Below are positions 24,230-32,300 of a stretch of DNA of 64,000 nucleotides, piece by piece. The stretch's first letter is position 1. Every line of letters begins with the position of its first letter. The stretch comes from Roseiarcus sp036488815 (GTDB taxonomy: Bacteria > Pseudomonadota > Alphaproteobacteria > Rhizobiales > Beijerinckiaceae): positions 1-64,000 of the forward strand of contig DASXGX010000028.1 of assembly GCA_036488815.1 (NCBI GenBank), written 5' to 3'. The notes under the pieces were generated by a model. The model was not told the origin of the DNA, made no database searches, and saw only the letters and a list, made by a program, of their open reading frames with translations. Position numbers and translations under genes: made by a program.

Positions 24230-24622
24230 TCAGCGCGCCTCGATCACGACGAAGGCCTGGGCGATCGGCTCCTCGTCCGTGATGGTGAGATGGATGAACG
24301 CCTCGGCGCCGGCTGGCGTGATGGCGGCGAGGCGCTCGGCCGCGCCGCCCGTCAAGCGCATCGTCGGCTGGCCGGAGGGCAGATTGACGACTCCCATGTC
24401 GCGCCAGAACACGCCCGCCCGGATGCCGGTGCCCAACGCCTTGGCGCAGGCCTCCTTGGCGGCGAAACGCTTGGCGTAGGAGGCGGCGCGGCCCGCCCTT
24501 CGCTCCGAGCGCCGGCGCTCGATGTCGGTGAAGCAGCGGGCTATGAACCGCTCGCCGAACCGCTCGAGCGTCTCCTCGATGCGGCGGATGTCGCAAAGAT
24601 CGCTGCCGATACCGAGGATCAT
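24230..24622 (-). CDS. acpS: Holo-[acyl-carrier-protein] synthase
   Basis: AcpS transfers 4'-phosphopantetheine from CoA to the acyl carrier protein. The 130-residue product shows MILGIGSDLCDIRRIEETL with the metal-binding Asp, and the motif FAAKEACAKALGTGIR with the catalytic Lys-Glu. Length fits the small bacterial type. The ATG overlaps the pdxJ stop by four bases (ATGA), so the two are translationally coupled in a pyrE-pdxJ-acpS operon. Confidence 0.95.
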   Translation of the reverse strand: MILGIGSDLCDIRRIEETLERFGERFIARCFTDIERRRSERRAGRAASYAKRFAAKEACAKALGTGIRAGVFWRDMGVVNLPSGQPTMRLTGGAAERLAAITPAGAEAFIHLTITDEEPIAQAFVVIEAR

Positions 24623-25374
24623 GCCGCCCCCGCGGCGGCGCGCCCCGCGTTCATCGCCGCGCGAATCCGGCGCACGGTCTCGGCGAGACCAACGAAGATC
24701 GCCTCCCCGATCAGGAAGTGCCCGATGTTGAGTTCGACAATCTCAGGCAAGGCGGCGATCGTCCTCGCCGTCTCGTAATTGAGGCCGTGCCCGGCGTGGC
24801 ATTCGAGCCCCAAGGCGGCGGTTTGCGCCGCCGCGGCCTTGAGGCGCGTAAATTCTCGCTCCGCTCGCTCGCGATCCGACCGGTCCAGCGCGTCGCACCA
24901 GGCGCCGGTATGCAGTTCGACGACCGGCGCCCCGAGCGACGCGCTCGCTTCCAGCGCTTCGGACGAGGGCTCGATGAACATCGAGACCCGAATGCCGGCG
25001 CGCGTCAGCTCGGCGACGAAGGGCTTGAGCGCGTCATGCCCGTTGACGACGTCGAGACCGCCCTCGGTGGTGCGTTCGGTGCGCTTTTCCGGCACGAGAC
25101 AGCAAGCGTGCGGGCGAATGCGCAGCGCGATATCGAGCATCTGCGGCGTCGCAGCCATTTCGAAATTGAGCGGCGCGGCGATCATCGCCTTCAGTCGCGC
25201 CATGTCGTCGTCGTGGATGTGGCGGCGATCTTCGCGCAGATGCGCCGTGATGCCGTCCGCGCCGGCTTCGATCGCGAGCAGCGCCGCGCGAACCGGATCG
25301 GGGCCGGCGCCGCCGCGCGCGTTGCGCACGGTTGCGACGTGGTCGACGTTGACCCCAAGACGCAGCAGGGTCAT
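24619..25374 (-). CDS. pdxJ: Pyridoxine 5'-phosphate synthase
   Basis: PdxJ condenses 1-deoxyxylulose 5-phosphate with 3-amino-2-oxopropyl phosphate to pyridoxine phosphate (vitamin B6 synthesis). The 251-residue TIM barrel starts MTLLRLGVNVDHVATVRNAR with the catalytic His. ADGITAHLREDRRHIHDDD, LDVVNGH, HTGAWCDALD, ECHAGHGLNYET and ELNIGHFLIGEAIF are all family blocks. An upstream open frame to 25839 is a shadow of pyrE. The pdxJ-acpS arrangement is common in proteobacteria. Confidence 0.96.
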   Translation of the reverse strand: MTLLRLGVNVDHVATVRNARGGAGPDPVRAALLAIEAGADGITAHLREDRRHIHDDDMARLKAMIAAPLNFEMAATPQMLDIALRIRPHACCLVPEKRTERTTEGGLDVVNGHDALKPFVAELTRAGIRVSMFIEPSSEALEASASLGAPVVELHTGAWCDALDRSDRERAEREFTRLKAAAAQTAALGLECHAGHGLNYETARTIAALPEIVELNIGHFLIGEAIFVGLAETVRRIRAAMNAGRAAAGAA

Positions 25375-25388
25375 GGGCAAGGCCTTTC

Positions 25389-26000
25389 CTATTGGGCTGC
25401 GGACGCGAGGCCGCGGCTTCCTGGCTTGACCGCCGGCAGGACGGCGAGTTCCGGCGGCAACGCGTCGGCGGGATAAGCGGGAATGTCGAGCGTGGCGAGG
25501 GAGACGCGGGGAACGCCGATCTCCGCTTTGCCGCCCGAGCGGTCGATGAGGCAGGCCGCGCCGACGAGGACGCCTGGATGCTGGCGAAGCGCCTCCAGGC
25601 ATTCGCGCGACGAAAGCCCTGTCGTAATGATGTCTTCCACCATCAGCACGCGCGCTCCCGGTGCGATGGAAAAACCGCGCCGCAGCGAGAAGACGCCGTT
25701 CTCGCGCTCGACGAAAATCGCCTTGGCGCCGAGCCAACGCGCGGTCTCGTAGCCCGGCACGATGCCGCCGACCGCGGGCGAAGCGACGACGTCGATTTGG
25801 CCGAAGGCGGCGCGCGCCTTTTCGGCCAGCGCGCGGCACAGGCGCTCGGTGCGCGCCGGGTCCTGGAAGACGAACATCTTCTGCAGGAAGATGGGCGAAC
25901 GCAGGCCCGACGAGAGGATGAAGTGTCCTTCGAGGAGGGCACCGGCGGCGCGGAATTCGTCGAGCGCCTGTTCGGCGGTGAGGTCGTGGGTCGCGGTCAT
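25389..26000 (-). CDS. pyrE: Orotate phosphoribosyltransferase
   Basis: PyrE joins orotate and PRPP to give OMP in pyrimidine synthesis. The product of about 203 residues has GHFILSSGLRSPIFLQKM near the N-terminus, SPAVGGIVPGYETARWLG, and the PRPP-binding motif RVLMVEDIITTGLSS. The start is ATG 26000 or the in-frame ATG at 26012. Neither has a strong ribosome site. It is the first gene of pyrE-pdxJ-acpS, 14 bases before pdxJ. The C-terminal tail (LPAVKPGSRGLASAAQ) is slightly longer than usual. Confidence 0.94.
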   Translation of the reverse strand: MTATHDLTAEQALDEFRAAGALLEGHFILSSGLRSPIFLQKMFVFQDPARTERLCRALAEKARAAFGQIDVVASPAVGGIVPGYETARWLGAKAIFVERENGVFSLRRGFSIAPGARVLMVEDIITTGLSSRECLEALRQHPGVLVGAACLIDRSGGKAEIGVPRVSLATLDIPAYPADALPPELAVLPAVKPGSRGLASAAQ

Positions 26001-26112
26001 GGGCGCTTTCATAGCAGCCGGCGGCCAGGGCGCAAAAGGCTTTGTCGGCGCCCCCGCCCTTGCGCGCTGTGCGCGCCGCGCGCCAAAATCAGAGCCGAAC
26101 GGAGCTTTTTAG

Positions 26113-26508
26113 ATGCGCGCCTTTGAGACCAAGACCCTCGGCCCCGTCCCGGACGCCGTCGCGCACGACGGGACGGCGGTGCGCCTGCTGCTTGCGCTTT
26201 CCGGCGGCAGCTTCGCCCATTTCGAATTGCCCGCCGGCGCCATTTCGCATGCGGTCGCGCATCGCACGGTCGAGGAAATCTGGTACTTCGTCGCCGGCAA
26301 GGGCCGATTGTGGCGTCGCACGGGGGAGACGCAGAGCGTCGTCGAGGTCGAACCCGGTGTTTGCGTCACGATCCCGCTCGGCGCCCATTTCCAATTCCGC
26401 GCCGGCGCGCACGCGCCGCTCGCCTTCGTCGCGGTCACCATGCCGCCCTGGCCGGGAGCGGAGGAAGCCTTCGTCGTCTCCGGTCCATGGACGCCGACAG
26501 TCGAATAA
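26113..26508 (+). CDS. Cupin-domain protein
   Basis: A 131-residue single-domain beta-barrel of the cupin superfamily. It reads ISHAVAHRTVEEIWYFVAGKGRLWR (the first cupin motif, with His and Glu) over consecutive segments, then VTIPLGAHFQFRAG as second motif. Metal-binding residues are partly kept. The substrate is unknown. GGAG lies eight bases before the ATG. It is the last core gene before tRNA-Thr. Confidence 0.88.
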   Translation: MRAFETKTLGPVPDAVAHDGTAVRLLLALSGGSFAHFELPAGAISHAVAHRTVEEIWYFVAGKGRLWRRTGETQSVVEVEPGVCVTIPLGAHFQFRAGAHAPLAFVAVTMPPWPGAEEAFVVSGPWTPTVE

Positions 26509-26573
26509 TTCCAGGCTTGCCTGCCCGCGCGCGCGCTGGTAGCGATCAGTCGTGTCCTGCGCCGCCATGGCGA

Positions 26574-26649
26574 GCCGGTTTAGCTCAGTTGGTAGAGCAG
26601 CGGTTTTGTAAACCGTTGGTCGCGGGTTCAAGTCCTGCAACCGGCACCA
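26574..26649 (+). tRNA. tRNA-Thr (anticodon TGT)
   Basis: A complete cloverleaf can be drawn. The acceptor arms are GCCGGTT / AACCGGC, the D-arm has AGCTCAGTTGGTAGAGC, the anticodon stem is CGGTT/AACCG with loop TTTGTAA, and the T-arm carries GGTTCAAGTCC. The anticodon TGT reads ACA (Thr). The CCA end is encoded. A decayed tyrosine-integrase gene lies directly downstream, so the 3' half probably served as an att site. Confidence 0.97.
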
Positions 26650-26784
26650 ATTCCAAGTTCGCCAATGTTCGCAGCGGTCCGTCGACGTCCATAAATCGCC
26701 TATTAAATCAACGCACTGACGCAAGGTTGCCGCCCTCGCCATTCGCTGCCGTTCGCGTCCGTCAAGGGGAGCCGGCGACACGCA

Positions 26785-27304
26785 TTGCTATGGAATGCTG
26801 GCCTGACCTTCGTCCGGCCGGGCGAATTGAGGCACGCCGAATGGTCGGAGTTTGACCTTGACGCTCGGGTTTGGGCCATCCCGGCGGGCAAAATGAAGAT
26901 GCGGCGAGACCATTTCAGTCCTGTCGCACCGCAAACTGTCGCGCTGTTGCGCCAATTGCGCGCGCTCGGCTTGCGCGGCCAATACCTTTTCCCCGGTCGA
27001 ACCGTGACGCGGTGCATGTCCGAAAACACAATCACCGCCGCGCTTCGCCGCATGGGCTTCGCCAGCGAAGAAATGTCAGGTCATGGCTTCCGCGCCAGCG
27101 CGTCGACTCTGCTCAACGCCAGCGGCCATTGGAACGCCGACGCGATCGAAGCGCAGCTTGCGCATGTCGACAACGACAAAGTCCGCCGTGCGTATAACCC
27201 GCGCCGCCTATTGGGATGAACGGGTCCGCATGATGCAGTGGTGGGCGGACCACCTTGATAGGCTCAAGACCGGGGGAGAAGTTATCCCGCTACGTGCGGG
27301 CTGA
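26785..27304 (+). pseudogene. P4-type tyrosine integrase remnant beside tRNA-Thr
   Basis: Only the catalytic C-terminal part remains: FVRPGELRHAEWSEFDLD with the first Arg, HFSPVAPQTVALLRQL, SGHGFRASASTLLNASGHW with the His-x-x-Arg, and QLAHVDNDKVRRAYN. At 27198-27200 (CCC) the frame shifts. The expected tail AAYWDERVRMMQWWADHLD continues in the next frame to a stop at 27302-27304. One extra C in the C run explains this. The N-terminal domain is missing. Its position directly after a tRNA fits an island integrase, now dead. Confidence 0.88.
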
Positions 27305-27417
27305 GGGGGCGACCAGTCCACGACCCGCTTGATCTCTGGGTCGCGTCGCTGTGCCGTGGTCAACGCCGATTTGCGGATCGACGAAGGCCCACATGGTCGC
27401 CGGCGGAGAGCCATGCA

Positions 27418-27714
27418 TCAACAACGCGAGCTTCGACGCATCAACTCTTCGCTCAACACCCGCGCGGTGCGCCAGGCCTGGGCGGCCGCGATGACGAAAT
27501 AGCCTTCTCGCTGGAGCCGCCCCACCAGCGACCGCAGGGCCGGCCTCTTGTCGGCGCCTGCCGTGCCCTCGAGGAACGCGAGCATTGTTGGCTGGGCCAG
27601 AACTTGGACAGCCTCGCGCTGCTCGCTCGATACGCCTGTCGCGCGGCCCCCGGCGGTCAATGTTTCCCGAATACAGTGACGGGGTGGGCGTCGAGCCGGT
27701 CGAGCTGGCGCCAC
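27418..27714 (-). pseudogene. TraA-type conjugative relaxase fragment
   Basis: The frame contains SSEQREAVQVLAQPTMLAFL, then EGTAGADKRPALRSLVGRL and YFVIAAAQAWRTARVLSEEL. This matches the RecD-like helicase part of Ti-type TraA/MobA relaxases, where the Walker A would read EGTAGAGKT. Here it is GADKRP, so the Lys-Thr pair is lost. Only about 80 residues of a roughly 1000-residue protein remain. It marks a former conjugative element at this tRNA locus. Confidence 0.7.
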
Positions 27715-28010
27715 TCTCTCGCGGGCTGAAAGTGATTCAAATGGGAACCAAAGGTAACACTTGTATATGACGCAGAGATAGGAAATATTCGATTAACTAA
27801 CGCTGCGTTGATAATGTCGGCGACAAAGGGAACAATCGAAAACATTCTGGCCTCGGCGTATCGGTCGTTCGATGGAAATGGCTTCAGTATTGCGGGTTGC
27901 AAATAACAAAGCGCGATAGAGTCGTCGGAATGTAGCGGACCAGCTGACGGGGGAAGTGATCGGATGTCGGATCTCGTCGGTAGGCGACAGGTCGTCTTCA
28001 TCGATTCCAA
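27715..28010. other. Gene-free spacer upstream of the adhesin cluster
   Basis: Lower in GC than the flanks and without a convincing gene. It probably holds remnants of the element and the promoter region of the DUF4915-adhesin unit. The 23-base tandem repeat described separately follows it. Confidence 0.45.
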
Positions 28011-28056
28011 AATGCCGGACATTCCAGAACTGGAATGCCGGACATTCCAGAACTGG
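28011..28056. repeat. Perfect 23-base tandem duplication with a palindromic core
   Basis: Two identical 23-base units (28011-28033 and 28034-28056) begin AATGCCGGACATTCCAG. Across the unit junction the sequence forms ATTCCAG-AA-CTGGAAT, a seven-base inverted repeat (28021-28036). It lies about 160 bases upstream of the DUF4915 gene start, so it may be an operator pair. Confidence 0.6.
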
Positions 28057-28216
28057 TCGATGGCCTAGCGCGAGGCGCCCAGACTTCTCTGCTCGATCCG
28101 TCGAGCGAGGAAATTTTGGAGGGAGAAGCTTTTGGGCGCTCTAGGCCTGTTGATTGAGGACTGCGCATCGGCCAGCCGATCTTTGGCGTGTCCGTCGCGA
28201 CGCGGGGTCGCTCGCG

Positions 28217-29311
28217 ATGCTTGAGAAGGCGAACAACGGAATCGATTGCGACGCAGGGTTCGTCGAGGCGCTCGTCAAGATTCAGTCGACCCTGGCGGTC
28301 ACGACCGTGCCAGGCGGCTTGTTTCTGATCGGCGTGGAGCCCGACCAGGTGAATCCGTATTTTGACTTGTTTCCGCTGAACGCCGCTTGGGGGCTCGCGG
28401 CATTGAACCAAAGGCTCGCCGTCGCGACTTTCCGTGAAGTCGTCGTTTTTTCAGATTCACCCAAGTTGGCGCCTGCACATCCCGATCGGCCGGGATATTA
28501 TGACGCATTTTATACGCCGCGCATGACTTTCTTCACTGGCGAGTGTTCGATCCACGACCTGTCGATCACGCGCCGGGGTTTGCTTGGCGTCAATACTAGA
28601 TTTTCGAACGTCTGTCTGATCGACGGCCAGTACAGTTTCGACCCCGTGTGGCAGCCGCCGTTCATCTCGTCTCTGACGCCGGATGACCGTTGTCATCTCA
28701 ATGGCGTCGCGACCGACGAGCATCGCGTGTTGTATGCAACGGCGTTCGGCTCCTTCGACGAGCCGCAGGGCTGGCGAGCGCACGAGCCGAGCTCTGGGAT
28801 CCTGATCGACGCTGCGACCAATGATGTGCTTTGCCGAGGCCTTTGTCTGCCTCATTCCCCTCGGCTCGTCGATCGTCGACTATTCGTGCTGGAAAGCGGC
28901 AAGGGGCGCGTGCTGACGATCGATCGGCAAAGTGGGCAGGCCGACCTTGTCGCCGAATTGCCTGGCTTCGTGCGTGGCTTGGCCGATCGGGGCAGGATTT
29001 TATTCGTCGGCTTGTCCAATGTGCGCCATACCGAACGAGGCTCCTCGCTCCCTATCGCTCAAAATCCGTCCCTGGTGACGGGCGTCGCCGCCATCGACGC
29101 CATCACGGGTCGAGTGCTCGGCACGATGCGATTCTCCGGAGAACCGCGCGAGGTCTTCGCGCTCGCTGTGATCCCGTCAGTCCGCCGGGCTGGCATATCC
29201 AATGGTGTCCAAGCCAACCAATATTATGCCGTCGACGGACGGGTCGTATCCTATTGGCTTCGAGTAGGCGCCGGCGATCTACACCGTGAACATCGCGAAA
29301 TGAGGAATTAA
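28217..29311 (+). CDS. DUF4915 (TIGR03032) family protein
   Basis: A 364-residue protein with beta-propeller-like repeats. Family blocks are CHLNGVATDEHRVLYATAFG, GWRAHEPSSGILIDAATNDV, CLPHSPRLVDRRLFVLESGK, and LPGFVRGLADRGRILFVGLS followed by the Asn-Val-Arg that begins the next strand. No signal peptide is seen. The start is uncertain: ATG at 28217 is chosen, and an in-frame TTG at 28154 would add 21 residues. Its stop is one base from the start codon of the giant adhesin, so the two are co-translated and probably act together. Proteins of this family are often found next to large repeat or surface proteins, but no activity is established as far as I know. Confidence 0.82.
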   Translation: MLEKANNGIDCDAGFVEALVKIQSTLAVTTVPGGLFLIGVEPDQVNPYFDLFPLNAAWGLAALNQRLAVATFREVVVFSDSPKLAPAHPDRPGYYDAFYTPRMTFFTGECSIHDLSITRRGLLGVNTRFSNVCLIDGQYSFDPVWQPPFISSLTPDDRCHLNGVATDEHRVLYATAFGSFDEPQGWRAHEPSSGILIDAATNDVLCRGLCLPHSPRLVDRRLFVLESGKGRVLTIDRQSGQADLVAELPGFVRGLADRGRILFVGLSNVRHTERGSSLPIAQNPSLVTGVAAIDAITGRVLGTMRFSGEPREVFALAVIPSVRRAGISNGVQANQYYAVDGRVVSYWLRVGAGDLHREHREMRN

Positions 29312-29312
29312 C

Positions 29313-32300
29313 ATGTCCCTGAACCCGACGCCCTCGTATAGTTTCACGATAAAAGCGACTAGCCAAACATCATTCTCTTTTTCTCCATACGGGGACCAGG
29401 CGGTCGGGGAGGCGAATAATAGCGTCGACGTGCTCCTGTCGACCTCGCCATACACTGGTGATTACTTAATAAATAATTACTCAACTAGCGGAACTTTGAA
29501 CTACTCAATAAATCTCGGCACCTTGCTCAATGGCACAAGTCATAAGCTTCAGGAGCCTTCAGACGAAGTCCATCTCCTCGCGCTCTCAAACGGAGACACT
29601 GTCGTTGCCTATGGCAATGGGGACAGCAGCCAGACCAGTTACGGGATGAACGCCTATTTCATTGTGCTCGACTCGTCCGGCAACATGATCACGGGTCCAA
29701 CTCAAATCAATACGCTGACTGGATCAACGCAAACGCGAAACATTTCGATCGCGGAATTGAGCAACGGCAATATCGTATTCGGCTATCAACGCTCGGACAA
29801 CGGCTCACTTGGGACTCAGGTCTTCACGGTCGCTGGTGCAGCGGTCGGCACCGAACAAGTCATAGCCAGCACCGGTACAGCTTATGATATCGATGTCGCC
29901 GCAAGTTCGAGCGGCGGCTACATGGTCGCTTATGCTCCGACGAATAGCGATAATAATTCCGATTATAAAATTTTTAACAATAGCAACGTCCTGCAAAGCA
30001 GCGGGACTGCTTTCACCGATACGGACAACGGGGCCGATCCCGAAGTCGTCGCCTTATCCAACGGCGATTATCTTTACATAGACGGCGATAACGCGTTCAA
30101 CGGCAATTCGCTGTCTGGCAAGATATACACGCCAGCCGGCGCCGTCGTCGGTTCGGTTACCCTCCCGGCCTATTCGTTCGGGCAAATCGTCGGGCTCAAT
30201 GGAGCCTCCGACCCCTCCTTCGTCGCACCAGTTCCAAGCAGCACTTATGACGCGGCGATATCAGGAACTTCGAATTTCAGCAACGTCCCCGATAATCTCG
30301 CGGTCGAGAGTTATACGGGCACGGGAACAGACTCGGGTCCAACGCAAATCGACACGGGTACGGCCAAGGGCATTTACAACTCGACATCCTCTTATTTCAC
30401 GACTGATACGGCGCCGACGTACTCGTTGTCGTCCGGGCTCAACGGCGGCTTGATCGAAGTCGATAGCGCTCCGGATCAGAACACCGGCTCCACTTCGACC
30501 ATAACCGTCAGGTTGTTCGATTGGCCAGGCGCCGCGCAGACGCTGCCCCCAACCGTCACCGCAGCGAATATCAGCCTGTCCGGCGGCACGGGCGCGGGCG
30601 GCGACTACAGGATCGGCGATACCGTGACCGCCACTTGGAACGACAGCGCCAGCGGCGACAACAATAGCGCGTCGATCACCGGCGTGACCTTCGATTTCTC
30701 GCAGTTCGGCGGCGGGACGGCCGTCGTCGCGAGCGACAGCGGCGGCGTCTGGACCGCGACCTACACGATCACCGCGGGATCGATCGATGCGGCCAATCGC
30801 AACGTCGTTGTCACGGCGACTGACAGCGCCGGTTCGACCACCACCAGCGGCGCCACCAACGTCACCGTCGACGACAAGCAGCCTATCGTCACCGCAGCGC
30901 AAATCAGCCTGGCCGGCGCTTCGGGCACAGGCGGCGCGTTCAAGATTGGCGACACGGTCACCGCCACCTGGAACGACAGCGGAACTGGCGACAACAACAC
31001 CGACACGATCAACGCCGGCGGCGTGACCTTCAACTTCTCGCAGTTCGGCGGCGGCTCGGCGGTCGTCGCGAGCAACAGCGGCGGCGTCTGGACCGCGACC
31101 TATACAATCGCCGCCGGCGCCATCGACACGAGCGCCGCTCATGTCGCGGTGACAGCAACCGACCACGCCGGCAACGCGACAACCACCAGCGGCGGCGCCG
31201 TCACCGTCGACGACAAGCAGCCGGTCGTCACCACAGCGCACATCAGCGTGACCGGCGGCTCGGGCGCGGGTGGCGCGTTCAAGATCGGCGACACCGTCAC
31301 CGCCAGCTGGAACGACAGCGGAACCGGCGACAACAACACCGATGCGATCAACGCGGGCGGCGTGACCTTCAATTTCTCGCAGTTCGGCGGTGGGGCGGCG
31401 GTCGTCGCCAGCAACAGCGGCGGCGTCTGGACTGCGACCTATACAATAGCGACCGGCGGCGTCGACACGAGCGCCGCCCATGTCGCGGTGACCGCAACCG
31501 ACCACGTCGGCAACGCGACCACCACCAGTGGCGGCGCCGTCACCGTCGACGACAAACAGCCGGTCGTCACCGCAGCGAACATCAGCGTGACCGGCGCGTC
31601 GGGCGCGGGCGGCGCGTTCAAGATTGGCGACACGGTCACCGCCACCTGGAACGACAGCGGCACCGGCGACAACAACACCGACACGATCAACGCAGGCGGC
31701 GTGACCTTCAACTTCTCGCAGTTCGGCGGCGGGGCGGCGGTCGTCGCCAGCAACAGCGGCGGCGTCTGGACCGCGACGTATACAATCGCCGCTGGCGGCA
31801 TCGACACGAACGCCGCCCAGGTCGCGGTGACCGCAACCGACCACGTCGGCAACGCGACCACCGCCAGCGGCGGCGCCGCCGCCGTCGACGACGAGCGGCC
31901 TATCGTCACCGCAGCGAACATCAGCGTGTCGGGCGGCTCGGGAGCGGGCGGCGCGTTTAAGATCGGCGATGTCGTCACCGCCACCTGGAATGACAGCGGA
32001 ACAGGCGACAACAACACCGACACAATCAACGCCGGCGGCGTGACCTTCAATTTCTCCCAGTTCGGCGGTGGGGCGGCGGTCGTCGCGAGCGATAGCGGCG
32101 GCGTGTGGACCGCGACCTATACGATCGCCGCCGGCGGGATCGACGCGAGCACCGCCCAGGTCGCGGTGACCGCAACCGACCACGCGGGCAATGCGACCAC
32201 CATCAGCGGCGGCGCCGTCGCCGTCGACGACGAGCAGCCTATCGTCACCGCGGCGAACATCAGCGTGAGCGGCGGCTCGGGCGTAAGCGGCGCCTTCAAG

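Noticed and set aside
28011..28056. CRISPR-like direct repeat
   Set aside because: Only two units with no spacer between them, so a tandem duplication and not an array.
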